A stretch of 64,000 nt of DNA from Phytoactinopolyspora alkaliphila (GTDB taxonomy: Bacteria > Actinomycetota > Actinomycetes > Jiangellales > Jiangellaceae): NCBI RefSeq assembly GCF_010550695.1, contig NZ_JAAGOB010000009.1:1-64000 (forward strand). Direction: 5' to 3'. A program made the position numbers and the translations under genes. Positions 43,670 through 52,900 of the stretch are shown one piece after another. Position 1 is the stretch's first letter. Every line of letters begins with the position of its first letter. The notes under the pieces were generated by a model, which had not been told where the DNA came from, ran no database searches, and worked only from the letters and a program-made list of their open reading frames with translations.

Positions 43670-45274
43670 TCAGCGCCGGTTGAGGAAGTCGGCGATGTCG
43701 TCCGGCAGCTCGAAGTCGGTGTTCTGGCCGTCGGCCTTCCCGTCGCCACCGAAGGCCGACGGGAGCTCTCCCGAAACGCCACCCTGGGCGCGCCGCTCTT
43801 CGGCTGCCGCGATCTGCGCCGCCCGCTTGGCCGGATTCCCGGACCGGGCCTTCTTGCCCTTCTTCGACTGCTTGGCCTGGCGGCCCTTGCTCTTCTTGCT
43901 CCCCGGCATGCCGGGCAGGCCGGGCATCCCCGGCATGCCGCCCATGCCTGGAAGGCCGCCCATCTTGCCCTGAGCCGCCTGGCTCATCATGTCCCGGGCC
44001 ATGAAGAACCGCTCGACCAGCTGGCTCACCTCGCTGACCTGCGTACCGGACCCCTTCGCGATCCGGGCGCGGCGCGAGCCGTTGATGATCTTGGGATTCT
44101 CCCGCTCAACGGGCGTCATCGAGTAGATGATCGCCTGAACCCGGTCCAGTTCCTTGTCGTCGAAGCTGTCGAGCGCCTCGCGCATCTGCCCGGCGCCGGG
44201 GAGCATGCCGATCAGGCTCTTCAGCGAGCCCATCTTCTTGACGGCCTGCATCTGGTCGAGGAAGTCGTCGAAGGTGAAGCCCTTACCGCCCTTGTCGGAC
44301 AGTTTGCGGGCGATCTTCTCCGCCTCATCGGCGTCGAACGCTTTCTCCGCCTGCTCGATCAGGGTAAGCATGTCACCGAGGTCGAGGATGCGCGACGCCA
44401 TCCGCTCCGGATGGAAGACATCGAAGTCGGTGAGCTTTTCCCCCGCCGATGCGAACATCACCGGACGGCCGGTCACCGAGGCGACCGACAGCGCAGCACC
44501 GCCGCGGGCGTCGCCATCGAGCTTGGTCAGCACGACGCCGTCGAATCCCACACCTTCGAGGAAGGCATTGGCGGTGGTGACCGCGTCCTGACCGATCATC
44601 GCGTCGACGACGAAGAGGGTCTCGTCGGGCTTGACCGCGTCCCGGATGTCCGCTGCCTGCTGCATCATCTCCGCGTCGACGCCGAGCCGGCCGGCGGTGT
44701 CGACCACGACCACGTCATACAGCTTGGAGCGCGCGTGGTCGATGCTGTCCCGGGCCACAGCGATCGGGTCGCCGACGCCGTTGCCGGGCTCCGGCGCGAA
44801 CACGGCCACGCCTGCTCGCTCACCCACTACTTGCAGCTGGTTCACCGCATTGGGGCGCTGAAGGTCCGCGGCGACGAGGAGCGGCTGCTTGCCCTGCTCC
44901 CGCAACCACAGCGCGAGCTTCCCGGCCAGCGTCGTCTTACCCGCACCCTGGAGGCCGGCGAGCATGATCACCGACGGCGGCTGCTTGGCAAAGCGGATAC
45001 GGCGCGTTTCGCCCCCGAGGATCTGGACGAGCTCCTCGTTGACGATCTTGATGACCTGCTGCGCCGGATTCAGCGCCTGGGAGACCTCGGCGCCCCTGGC
45101 GCGTTCCTTGACGGCGGCGATGAATTCCTTCACCACCGGCAGGGCGACGTCGGCCTCTAGCAGGGCGATACGGATCTCTCGCGCGGTCGCGTCGATATCC
45201 GCCTCGGACAGGCGGCCTTTTCCACGGAGCGTCTTGAACGTCGCTGTCAGGCGATCAGAAAGAGTGGCGAACAC
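43670..45274 (-). CDS. ffh: Signal recognition particle protein Ffh
   Basis: A 534-residue SRP54 GTPase that binds signal sequences and SRP RNA. It has the N-domain, then the G-domain with GLQGAGKTTLAGKL (about 108-120), VVDTAGRLGVD and TKLDGDARGG, and the Met-rich M-domain (KGFTFDDFLDQMQAVKKMG). The C-terminus has a Gly/Met/Pro-rich stretch (GGMPGMPGLPGMPG) and a Lys-rich tail, longer than in E. coli. It works with FtsY, encoded upstream on the same strand. Confidence 0.96.
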   Translation of the reverse strand: MFATLSDRLTATFKTLRGKGRLSEADIDATAREIRIALLEADVALPVVKEFIAAVKERARGAEVSQALNPAQQVIKIVNEELVQILGGETRRIRFAKQPPSVIMLAGLQGAGKTTLAGKLALWLREQGKQPLLVAADLQRPNAVNQLQVVGERAGVAVFAPEPGNGVGDPIAVARDSIDHARSKLYDVVVVDTAGRLGVDAEMMQQAADIRDAVKPDETLFVVDAMIGQDAVTTANAFLEGVGFDGVVLTKLDGDARGGAALSVASVTGRPVMFASAGEKLTDFDVFHPERMASRILDLGDMLTLIEQAEKAFDADEAEKIARKLSDKGGKGFTFDDFLDQMQAVKKMGSLKSLIGMLPGAGQMREALDSFDDKELDRVQAIIYSMTPVERENPKIINGSRRARIAKGSGTQVSEVSQLVERFFMARDMMSQAAQGKMGGLPGMGGMPGMPGLPGMPGSKKSKGRQAKQSKKGKKARSGNPAKRAAQIAAAEERRAQGGVSGELPSAFGGDGKADGQNTDFELPDDIADFLNRR

Positions 45275-45349
45275 GTCGGCTTCGAATCCTCAGGGTCCGG
45301 GGTGATACATCGGCTTCCCGCAAGCCTACCTGGCGGCGTCCACCACGTT

Positions 45350-45379
45350 GGCCTGCCCGGCATTCGACCCGGCAGGGCC
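45350..45379 (-). terminator. Hairpin between the HhH-GPD gene and ffh
   Basis: GGCCTGCC-type and GGCAGGGCC-type arms at 45350 and 45371 pair imperfectly around a short loop in the 176-bp gap after the HhH-GPD gene. Likely a weak terminator. Confidence 0.35.
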
Positions 45380-45450
45380 AGCCGTCGCCTGCCGGCCCGG
45401 CTTCCGGTACGGCAGGTGACCGGACGAGACCGAGCGACGAGGCCCTGGTG

Positions 45451-46074
45451 TCAGGACTCGCCCTGCGCGGCGCGCACACATGCGGCCATCAACCTGGGCA
45501 GTTGCCCGGCGGGCACAAGTTCACCCAGTCTCGCTGCCGACGCCGGCAGGCCGAGCTTCTCCGCGCCGTCAAGGACCCGCTGATCCGCGTACGGTGCCAG
45601 CTCACGCCATTCGCCCTGTACCTCGCGGCAGAAGATGGCCGCGCCAGTAGGCCCGATGCCGGGGAACTCCTGCAGCCGCCGCTCCAGCTCATCCACGCCG
45701 GCCGCTTCTCCGTACAGCCGCCGCAGGTCTCCGCCGTAGCGGTCGAGCAGCAGGCCAGCTCCCTCGCCGAGCATCGTGGCCGTCCGCTCGTCGTAGCGCC
45801 GGTAATGACCACGGCCGAGTGCGTCGACACGCTCCTGCCACGTCGCCTCGGCCATCCGGCGAGGCGTGCGGTAACCGGCCCTCGACAGTTCGCGGGCTGC
45901 GTCGACCGCGATCTGCGAGCTGATTCTGGCCGATAACAGCATCGCCAGAACCAGAAGACGATAAAGCGGCGACGGCTTGTCGGCCAGCCGGATCCCCGCC
46001 TGCGCGGCGAAGGTCCGGCCGTGCCGATCAAGTGCCGCCGCCGCTATCGACTTGGCAGTCTTGCTCGGTGCCAT
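45451..46074 (-). CDS. HhH-GPD-fold base-excision-repair-like protein
   Basis: A 207-residue protein resembling endonuclease III. The helix-hairpin-helix is LQEFPGIGPTGAAIF, and the later Asp (PYADQRVL) matches the catalytic Asp of the superfamily. The catalytic Lys that follows the hairpin in Nth is replaced (GIGPTGA), and there is no C-terminal four-Cys iron-sulphur cluster. It could be a monofunctional glycosylase or a binding-only protein. It follows the CsbD gene by 6 bp, so both are probably one transcript. Confidence 0.8.
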   Translation of the reverse strand: MAPSKTAKSIAAAALDRHGRTFAAQAGIRLADKPSPLYRLLVLAMLLSARISSQIAVDAARELSRAGYRTPRRMAEATWQERVDALGRGHYRRYDERTATMLGEGAGLLLDRYGGDLRRLYGEAAGVDELERRLQEFPGIGPTGAAIFCREVQGEWRELAPYADQRVLDGAEKLGLPASAARLGELVPAGQLPRLMAACVRAAQGES

Positions 46075-46080
46075 GACGAG

Positions 46081-46278
46081 TCAGTCGCGCTTGAAGGTGT
46101 CCTTCAGGTCGCGACCGGCGTCCTTGACTTTGTCGCCGACCTTCTTCAGCTTGGCCTCGTCCTGATCGGCCTGGCCCTCGGCCTGCTTCTGCTCGTCGTC
46201 GGTGACGTCGCCGTAGGCCTCTTTGGCCTTGCCCTTGAACTCTTCACCTTCGTGCTTGATGCGGTCGCTGTCAGCCAT
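46081..46278 (-). CDS. CsbD-family stress protein
   Basis: A 65-residue highly charged protein with the family pattern (FKGKAKEAYGDVTDDEQKQA, KVGDKVKDAGRDLKDTF). CsbD proteins are induced by general stress, for example under sigma-B in Bacillus, but their biochemical role is not known. An AGGA-type site precedes the ATG. It sits between ftsY and the HhH-GPD gene. Confidence 0.9.
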   Translation of the reverse strand: MADSDRIKHEGEEFKGKAKEAYGDVTDDEQKQAEGQADQDEAKLKKVGDKVKDAGRDLKDTFKRD

Positions 46279-46373
46279 GGCAATCCTCCCGTGTCACGGA
46301 TATGCATCCTTGTACGCGAAGGGGTACCCAAAAGCTCATCCAGCACGCGTCCGGCGGGCCGCGAAACGCCGCC

Positions 46374-47564
46374 TCAGCCGAGCAGGCCGTCCACGAACTC
46401 CGCGGGCTCGAAGGGCGCGAGGTCGTCGGCGCCTTCACCGAGACCGACGAGTTTGACCGGCACGCCAAGCTCACGCTGCACCGCGACGACGATGCCACCC
46501 TTGGCGGTGCCGTCGAGCTTGGTCAGCACGATGCCCGTCACGTCCACCACCTCGCCGAAGACCTTCGCCTGGATCATGCCGTTCTGGCCGGTGGTGGCAT
46601 CGAGCACCAGGAGGACCTCATCGACCGGGCCGTGCCGTTCCACCACGCGTTTGATCTTGCCCAGCTCGTCCATGAGCCCCACCTTGGTCTGCAGGCGTCC
46701 GGCGGTGTCGATCAGGACGACATCGGCTTCGGCCTCGCTGCCCGTCTTGACGGCGTCGAAGGCCACGCTGGCGGGATCGGCGCCTTCCGGACCGCGCACA
46801 GTGGGGACGCCCACCCGGTCACCCCACGTGGTCAGCTGGTCCGCCGCCGCAGCCCGGAAGGTGTCGGCAGCCGCCAGGACGACGTCGCGGTCCTCGGCGA
46901 CCAAGACCCGTGCCAGCTTTCCCACCGTCGTGGTCTTTCCAGTGCCGTTGACGCCCACGACGAGGACCACCGCCGGGCGGTTCTCCGTGACATGGCGGTC
47001 CGTCCTGAGGCTGCGATCCATGTCCGGGCCGACGAGCGCGATCAACTCCTCACGCAGGATGGTGCGCGCCTGCTCCGGACCGGCGAGTCCCTCGACCCGA
47101 GCCCGGGTCCGCAGCCGCTCCACCAGCTCCTGGGTGGGTGCCACTCCGAGGTCTGCTGTCAGCAGGGTGTCTTCGATCTCTTCCCAGGTGTCCTCGTCCA
47201 GTCGTTCGCGAGACAGCAGGCCGAGCAGTCCCCGCCCGAGCGTCGACTGCGACCGTGCCAGCCTGGCTCGCAGCCTGACAAGCCGCCCTGCAGCCGGCTC
47301 GGGACGCTCCACCGGGGCGGCGATGATCTCCTCGATCGCCGAGGTGTCGACGTCGGGCTCGGGGAGGGTGACGTCGGCGACGGATCGCCGCTCTTCCTGG
47401 AGCTGCGGTGCCGCGTCGTCGCCCACGCCGGGCGGGTAATCCACTCCGGGGCGCGGCGGCGCCTCGCGCTCCCGGATACGGGCGCGACGACGCGGCACGA
47501 TGAACGCCGCGATCCCGGCTGCCAGAACGACGGCGATGACCAGAGCTATGAGCAGATACTCCAC
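46374..47564 (-). CDS. ftsY: Signal recognition particle receptor FtsY
   Basis: A 396-residue SRP receptor GTPase. Unlike the E. coli protein it starts with a true membrane helix (YLLIALVIAVVLAAGIAAFI), as is usual in actinobacteria, then a short acidic linker. The G-domain has GVNGTGKTTTVGKLA, LIDTAGRLQTK and TKLDGTAKGG. It pairs with Ffh to deliver ribosomes to the Sec translocon. It is transcribed toward ffh. Confidence 0.96.
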   Translation of the reverse strand: MEYLLIALVIAVVLAAGIAAFIVPRRRARIREREAPPRPGVDYPPGVGDDAAPQLQEERRSVADVTLPEPDVDTSAIEEIIAAPVERPEPAAGRLVRLRARLARSQSTLGRGLLGLLSRERLDEDTWEEIEDTLLTADLGVAPTQELVERLRTRARVEGLAGPEQARTILREELIALVGPDMDRSLRTDRHVTENRPAVVLVVGVNGTGKTTTVGKLARVLVAEDRDVVLAAADTFRAAAADQLTTWGDRVGVPTVRGPEGADPASVAFDAVKTGSEAEADVVLIDTAGRLQTKVGLMDELGKIKRVVERHGPVDEVLLVLDATTGQNGMIQAKVFGEVVDVTGIVLTKLDGTAKGGIVVAVQRELGVPVKLVGLGEGADDLAPFEPAEFVDGLLG

Positions 47565-47599
47565 GGGGGCCTATCCTCGCACGGATCCCCGCTGACGCT

Positions 47600-47881
47600 T
47601 CAACGCGAGGCCAGCTGCTGTTTCACCGCGATCACGGGCCGGCGCGCCGGCGCCGGCACCGGACGGCTGAGCTGCTGGGCGACGAGCCGGCGCCCGGCTC
47701 GCAGGCCCAGCACGGCCAGATCGGCGAACGCGTCCGCACGGACTCTCATCGCGTATCGCCGGCGCCGCACCCAGCGCCGCCCCCTGGGTGAGCGGGTCAG
47801 CTCGTGCGCCACGCCGACGAGCGCCAGGACGGCGGCGGCGAGCAGGACGATACCCAGCATGGCGGTGGCGATCGCGATCAT
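47600..47881 (-). CDS. Small membrane protein of unknown function
   Basis: About 93 residues: one hydrophobic segment at the N-terminus (MLGIVLLAAAVLALVGVAHE) and then a strongly basic region with many Arg. The start ATG at 47881 has GGGGGA about 6 bases upstream. It lies 35 bp before ftsY on the same strand. I know no function. Inner-membrane topology with a cytoplasmic basic tail is likely from the positive-inside rule. Confidence 0.6.
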   Translation of the reverse strand: MIAIATAMLGIVLLAAAVLALVGVAHELTRSPRGRRWVRRRRYAMRVRADAFADLAVLGLRAGRRLVAQQLSRPVPAPARRPVIAVKQQLASR

Positions 47882-47961
47882 GTGAATCCCCCTTAGCAAC
47901 TTTCGTCACATCAGTAACAGCAGCCACATCAGACTACCCGCCGAGCCGGAATTTCACGAGA

Positions 47962-48017
47962 GCCGCCCCGAGCCGCGTGTCGGATGCCGGTCGACCGCGG
48001 AGCGGACTCGGGGCGGC
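47962..48017. repeat. Inverted repeat in the divergent region before drrA
   Basis: GCCGCCCCGAG (47962-47972) and CTCGGGGCGGC (48007-48017) are perfect 11-bp arms 34 nt apart, between the divergent small membrane gene and drrA. It may be an operator or a transcription boundary. Confidence 0.45.
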
Positions 48018-48030
48018 GGGTCTCGGCTCG

Positions 48031-48096
48031 CTTCTCAGCGAGGTCGGTGACCGCTGTCAGCGATCTGTGCGAACCCTGTCAGTGAGCAGTGCCATC
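48031..48096 (+). promoter_or_regulatory. Three direct repeats at 22-bp spacing upstream of drrA (candidate SARP binding site)
   Basis: The units start at 48031, 48053 and 48075 and carry CTTCTCAGCGA, GCTGTCAGCGA and CCTGTCAGTGA. TCAG recurs at 48035, 48057 and 48079, exactly 22 bp apart. SARP regulators bind direct repeats spaced by 11 or 22 bp just upstream of the -10. A large SARP gene ends 7 bp after drrB. Confidence 0.6.
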
Positions 48097-48127
48097 GTGA
48101 TCACAACGACACGAGGAGGAATCAGCT

Positions 48128-49102
48128 ATGCACGCCCCACAAGCCGCTTACGCGGTCCAGGCCGATGGCTTGGTCAAGCGCTTCGGCGAGACCGTCGCAC
48201 TGGACGGCATCGACCTGGGCGTCCGGACCGGAACCGTGCTCGGCCTGCTCGGCCCGAACGGCGCCGGCAAAACCACCGCTGTCCGGGTTCTCAGCACACT
48301 GCTGACGCCGGACTCGGGCCACGCTACGGTGGGCGGCTACGACATCTCCACCGAAGCGCACCAGATCCGGCAGCTGATCGGGCTCACCGGGCAGTATGCC
48401 GCCGTGGACGAAAGCCTGACCGGCTTCGAAAACCTGCTGCTCATCGGCAGGCTCCTCGGTATGGAGCGCAGCGAAGCGAAAGCGCGCGCGAGGGAACTCC
48501 TCGCCGAGTTCGACCTCAGCGACGCCGGTGGCCGGGCCGCCAAGACGTACTCCGGCGGTATGCGCCGCCGGCTCGACCTGTCTGCAAGTCTGGTGGGCCG
48601 TCCCAGAATCCTGTACCTGGACGAGCCCACTACGGGCCTGGACCCACGGGTCCGCCTCGAGCTCTGGGCGCTCATCCGCCGCCTGGTGGCCGACGGCGTG
48701 ACCGTCCTGCTCACCACGCAGTACCTGGAAGAGGCCGACGAACTCGCCGACGACATCATCGTCATCGACCACGGCAAGGTCATCGCCTCCGGCACACCGG
48801 CTCAGCTCAAGGCCGCCACCGGAACTCAGACTCTCGCGGTGCGCCCGAGCGATCCGTCCCACGTGGCCACCGTGCGGGCTGTTGTGGCGGAGTTGTCGTC
48901 GACGCAGCCGGAGGTCAACGGGTCCCTCGTCACGGCACCGGTCTCCGATCCGGCCGTGCTGCCCGCCGCGGTCCGGCGGCTCGACGACGCCGGAGTGGTC
49001 GTCACCGAGCTCACTCTGCGAAGCGCCAGTCTCGACGAGGTGTTCCTGTCCCTCACCGGCCATCCCACCGAACGCAACGAAGCGCACAGCGGAGCGGCCT
49101 GA
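48128..49102 (+). CDS. DrrA-type ABC exporter ATP-binding protein
   Basis: A 324-residue ATPase of the daunorubicin-resistance family. It has Walker A GPNGAGKTTAVRVL, signature TYSGGMRRRLDLSASL and Walker B LYLDEPTTGLDP. The C-terminal domain has the DrrA-type ending (LRSASLDEVFLSLTGH). GAGGAGGA precedes the ATG. It forms an export complex with the downstream DrrB-type membrane protein; the substrate may be an antibiotic or lipid, which sequence does not tell. Confidence 0.9.
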   Translation: MHAPQAAYAVQADGLVKRFGETVALDGIDLGVRTGTVLGLLGPNGAGKTTAVRVLSTLLTPDSGHATVGGYDISTEAHQIRQLIGLTGQYAAVDESLTGFENLLLIGRLLGMERSEAKARARELLAEFDLSDAGGRAAKTYSGGMRRRLDLSASLVGRPRILYLDEPTTGLDPRVRLELWALIRRLVADGVTVLLTTQYLEEADELADDIIVIDHGKVIASGTPAQLKAATGTQTLAVRPSDPSHVATVRAVVAELSSTQPEVNGSLVTAPVSDPAVLPAAVRRLDDAGVVVTELTLRSASLDEVFLSLTGHPTERNEAHSGAA

Positions 49103-49164
49103 GCACAGCCCAGTTCGAACCGCACAGCACGCACCGCATGTCTTTGAGGAGAGGATCGTCTCGC

Positions 49165-49992
49165 ATGACCGCCACATCCGCTACAGCACCGCAGACCCGC
49201 GGCCAGGCGCCGCCGTTGAGCTCGCGCGTCGGAATCGGCGAAGGAATCGCCCAGAGCTTCACCCTGGCCTGGCGCACCGTTGTCCAGGTCCGCCACAACC
49301 CGTGGGAACTCGGTGACTTCAGCATCCAGCCGATCATGTTCGTGCTGCTGTTCACGTTCATGTTCGGCGGAGCCATCGCCGGAGACTGGCAGAGCTACCT
49401 GACGTTCATGCTCCCCGGCATGATCGTCATGAACATGCTCTTCGTCACGCTCTATGTCGGCCAGGGGCTCAACACCGACCTCACCAAGGGCGTGTTCGAC
49501 CGGCTCCGCTCCCTCCCCATCGCACGGTGGGCGCCGTTGGCCGGTCGCATCCTTGCCGACCAGGTCAAGCAGATCTGGTCGATCATCCTAGTGCTCGGCG
49601 TGGGCATGGTTCTGGGATTCCGGCTCGGCAACGGGATAACCGGGATGCTCGGCGCCACCGCGTTGCTTCTCGCCTTCGCGCTGGCATTCTCCTGGGTAGG
49701 CGTCGTCGTCGGGATCATGGCCAAAGACCCGGAGCGAGTACAGATCTACGGCTTCACCGCTCTGTTCCCCATCACCATGGTGAGCAATGTCTTCGTTCCG
49801 GTCGAGACGCTGCCCGGCTGGCTGGAGACAGTGGTGGACGCGAATCCGGTCTCGACCATCGCGGACGCCGTCCGAGGCTTGATGCTCACCGGTGCCGAGG
49901 CCGGGCCTATTATCGAGACTTTGCTCTGGGCCGGCGGCATAGCCGTGGTGTTCGCGCCACTGTCGGTGTGGATGTTCAAGCGCCGGACATGA
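49165..49992 (+). CDS. DrrB-type ABC-2 exporter membrane protein
   Basis: About 275 residues with six predicted membrane segments in the ABC-2 pattern, including MFVLLFTFMFGGAIAG and ALAFSWVGVVVGIMAKDPE. The N-terminus is cytoplasmic. The start ATG at 49165 has GGAGAGGA 10 bases upstream; an ATG 27 bases earlier is an alternative. It follows drrA after 62 bp and ends 7 bp before the convergent SARP gene. Confidence 0.88.
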   Translation: MTATSATAPQTRGQAPPLSSRVGIGEGIAQSFTLAWRTVVQVRHNPWELGDFSIQPIMFVLLFTFMFGGAIAGDWQSYLTFMLPGMIVMNMLFVTLYVGQGLNTDLTKGVFDRLRSLPIARWAPLAGRILADQVKQIWSIILVLGVGMVLGFRLGNGITGMLGATALLLAFALAFSWVGVVVGIMAKDPERVQIYGFTALFPITMVSNVFVPVETLPGWLETVVDANPVSTIADAVRGLMLTGAEAGPIIETLLWAGGIAVVFAPLSVWMFKRRT

Positions 49993-49998
49993 ACAGTG

Positions 49999-52900
49999 TC
50001 AGCGCGGTTCCAGTACGGGAAGACCAGCCCGAGGCGGAGCGGCGGGCAGGTGCCCGTGCTCACGGAGAAGTCTGAACGCCTTCTCTCGCGTGAGCGCTGC
50101 GCCACAGGCGTACTCATGGTCGAAGACCACGTCACCAAGAGCATGCCGGGCGTGGCGCTCAGTGGCCGCACGCTCGGCACTTCCCATATCGGGGATGCCA
50201 CGTAGAAATGTGCTCACACCGAGCAGCTGAGCGGCCGCGCGGTACTCACCAAGCGCTCCGGCCAGGGCGGCGTAGGCCTGCGCCACCTGGCCCGCGCTGG
50301 TGCGGTCAGGTAGCCCGGGGTGGTCATGCGCTACACCCTTAAACAGGAGTTCTACCGCGTCCGAGAGGACCATGCCCGCGGAGGCGAGGTCACCGGCGGC
50401 GATCTCGGTGTACACGTGATCGGTGATGAGCACGCACTCTTCGACTTGCGGGATCGGCATCGCCGCGCGCACCTGCCGGAAATGTTCCCGAGCGCGGCCG
50501 AGGTCGCCGTCCCGGTAGGCGAGCCAACCCAAGCCGTTGTGCGTGAGCACCAGCGCCTCAGTGACACCTCCGCGCTGGGCGCCGGCCATGGCCTCATCGA
50601 ACGTTCGCCGGGCGGCGGCATGGTCGCCGAGGTCCACCATCATCCGGCCCAATTCCGCCTGCATCGTCGGGATGTCCTCGACCGATTCGATCTCACGCGC
50701 CATCTGCAGCGCGTCGTCAAGCGCGCGCACCGCCGCGCCGTGATCGCCCCGCTGGCTGAGAAACGCCGCCTTCATCCGCAACGCCAATCCCGTGCCCAAC
50801 CGATCACCGATGCTTCCGAACTCATCCATCGCGACGGCGAGGTCGTGGTCCCGGGTCTCGACGTCTCCTTCGGCACCCGCCATGAACATGCCCATCATGA
50901 AGCCCATACCGCGAACCCACGGATCCGTGCTCTCCCGCGCCATGTCAAGCCCGGCACGAGCCTGTGGACGGCCGTCCACCAGCGCCGACCACGCGCCTTC
51001 GATCACCGCACGGACCGGGAAGGACGGATCGGGCGCCGCCCGTCGAGCGGTGATCCGTGCCCTCGCCAAGGCTCGAATCATGGCCGGCATTCCCTCGGCG
51101 CCGACGCAGCTGGCGGCCGCATAAAGATGAACCAAAGCTCGCCGTGACGACGGCGCTTGCGTACGCAGGGCGCCAACCTCGCGCAGCCACGAACCGGATT
51201 CCCTGACACCGCCGCGGAGCAGCCAGAAATACCCGAGCACGGCAGCCATGCGCAGCGCCAGCTCTACCTCTGCCCGATCAATAGCCCACCGCAGCCCAGC
51301 GAGGAGATTGTCGTAGTCCTGCGTTAGGCGTCGCAGCCATTCGACCTGCTCGGAACGGCGTAGATGCGGTTCGGCCCGCTCCAGCAGGTCTCGGAAGTAC
51401 CTCGCGTGCGCCTTGGCGATCTCGTCCACCTCGCCGGCGTTGGCCAGCCGGTCGGCTGCGTAAGCCTTCACGGTCTCGAGTAATCGATACCGAACCTCGC
51501 CGTCGGACGCGTCGCTCGGTGATGCCTCGACAAGTGATTTGTCCACCAGCGAGGCGATCACATCCAGAATCTCCTCGCGAGGGACCTCACCTCCCGAGCA
51601 GATGTGTTCCACAGCATCGAGTGAGGCGCCACCGGAGAACACAGCGAGCCGGCCGAGCAACGTTCGTTCCGGCTTGTCAAGCAGCTCCCAGCTCCACTCC
51701 ACGACGGCATGAAGTGTCTGGTGGCGTGGCAACACGGCCCTCCCGCCGTTGGAGAGCAGCCGGAATCGATCGTTCAGGCGCGCGGCGATCTGGACCGCCG
51801 ACAGCGCGCGGCTGCGGGATGCGGCCAGCTCGATGGCCAACGGCATGCCGTCCAGGCGGCGGCAGACCTCCACGACCGGACCGACCGTGCTCCGGTCCAG
51901 CGTGAAGACTGGGTTGACCGCTGCGGCGCGCTCGGCGAACAACCGCACGGCCGCATACTCCCCGGCCCGGGCAGGATCGTGCGCCTCGTCCCCGTCCGGA
52001 AGCGGAAGCGGTCCTACCGGGTACAGGCGCTCGCCTTGCACGCCGAGTGCTTCCCGGCTGGTCGCTATCACGCGCAGGTCGGCGCAGTGTGTCAGCAATG
52101 CGTTGGTCAGCTCAGCCACAGCACCGATCACGTGCTCACAATTGTCCAGCACGATGACGGCCTTCTTATCGCCCAAAGCCTCGATCAGCCGGTCGCTGGC
52201 CAGCCGGGCTTCGAGCGGTCGCAGCCGCTCCGGTTTGGTGCGCACAACCTCGCGCAAGCCCAGTGCGGACAGTACGGCCGGCGCCACATCCGAAGGCTCG
52301 CCGACCGGGGCCAGCTCGACGAACCACATGCCGTCCTCAGCGAGCTCGCTCCGGCCCTGAGCAAGCCGTCCGGCTGCCTCGGTGGCCAGCCTCGTCTTAC
52401 CCGCACCGCCAGGCCCGTGCAGCGTGATCAACCGGGTCTTCGTCTCCAACGCGCTGGTCAGCGCAGTGATGTCCTCGGTGCGTCCGATGAAGCTGGTGGC
52501 CCGCGTGGGCAACGGACGCCTACCGGTGGCTTCAAAGCCCTCTGGACGCCCGGCAGCGTCAGCCGGCGGATCGGTTCGGGACCTGTCCAACTCTCCACGC
52601 AACACCGACAGGTGGAGTTCTTGCAATTCTCTCGACGGGTCGAGCCCGAGCTCGTCGGCCAGCCGAGCCCGGATCCGTTCGTAGACGGCCAGGGCCTCGG
52701 CTTGCCGTCCAGTCCGCGCCAAAGCGCGCATGAGAAGGCTCGAGATTCGTTCCCGCAGCGGATAGCCGGCAGTCAGCGCTTCGAGCTCCGGGATCACGTC
52801 ATGGGCACGGTCGAGTTGTAACGACGCCTCGACTCGATCTTCCACGACGGACAGCCGTAGCTCCTCCAGACGCGCAGACACGGGAGCGACGAAACCTACG

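Noticed and set aside
46146-46346. 66-residue minus-strand ORF overlapping csbD
   Set aside because: Out-of-frame shadow of the CsbD gene, which matches its family over its full length.
47788-49992. 734-residue plus-strand ORF running through drrA into drrB
   Set aside because: Its first part is out of frame with drrA and Arg/Pro-rich. Only its last part is real and corresponds to DrrB starting at 49165.
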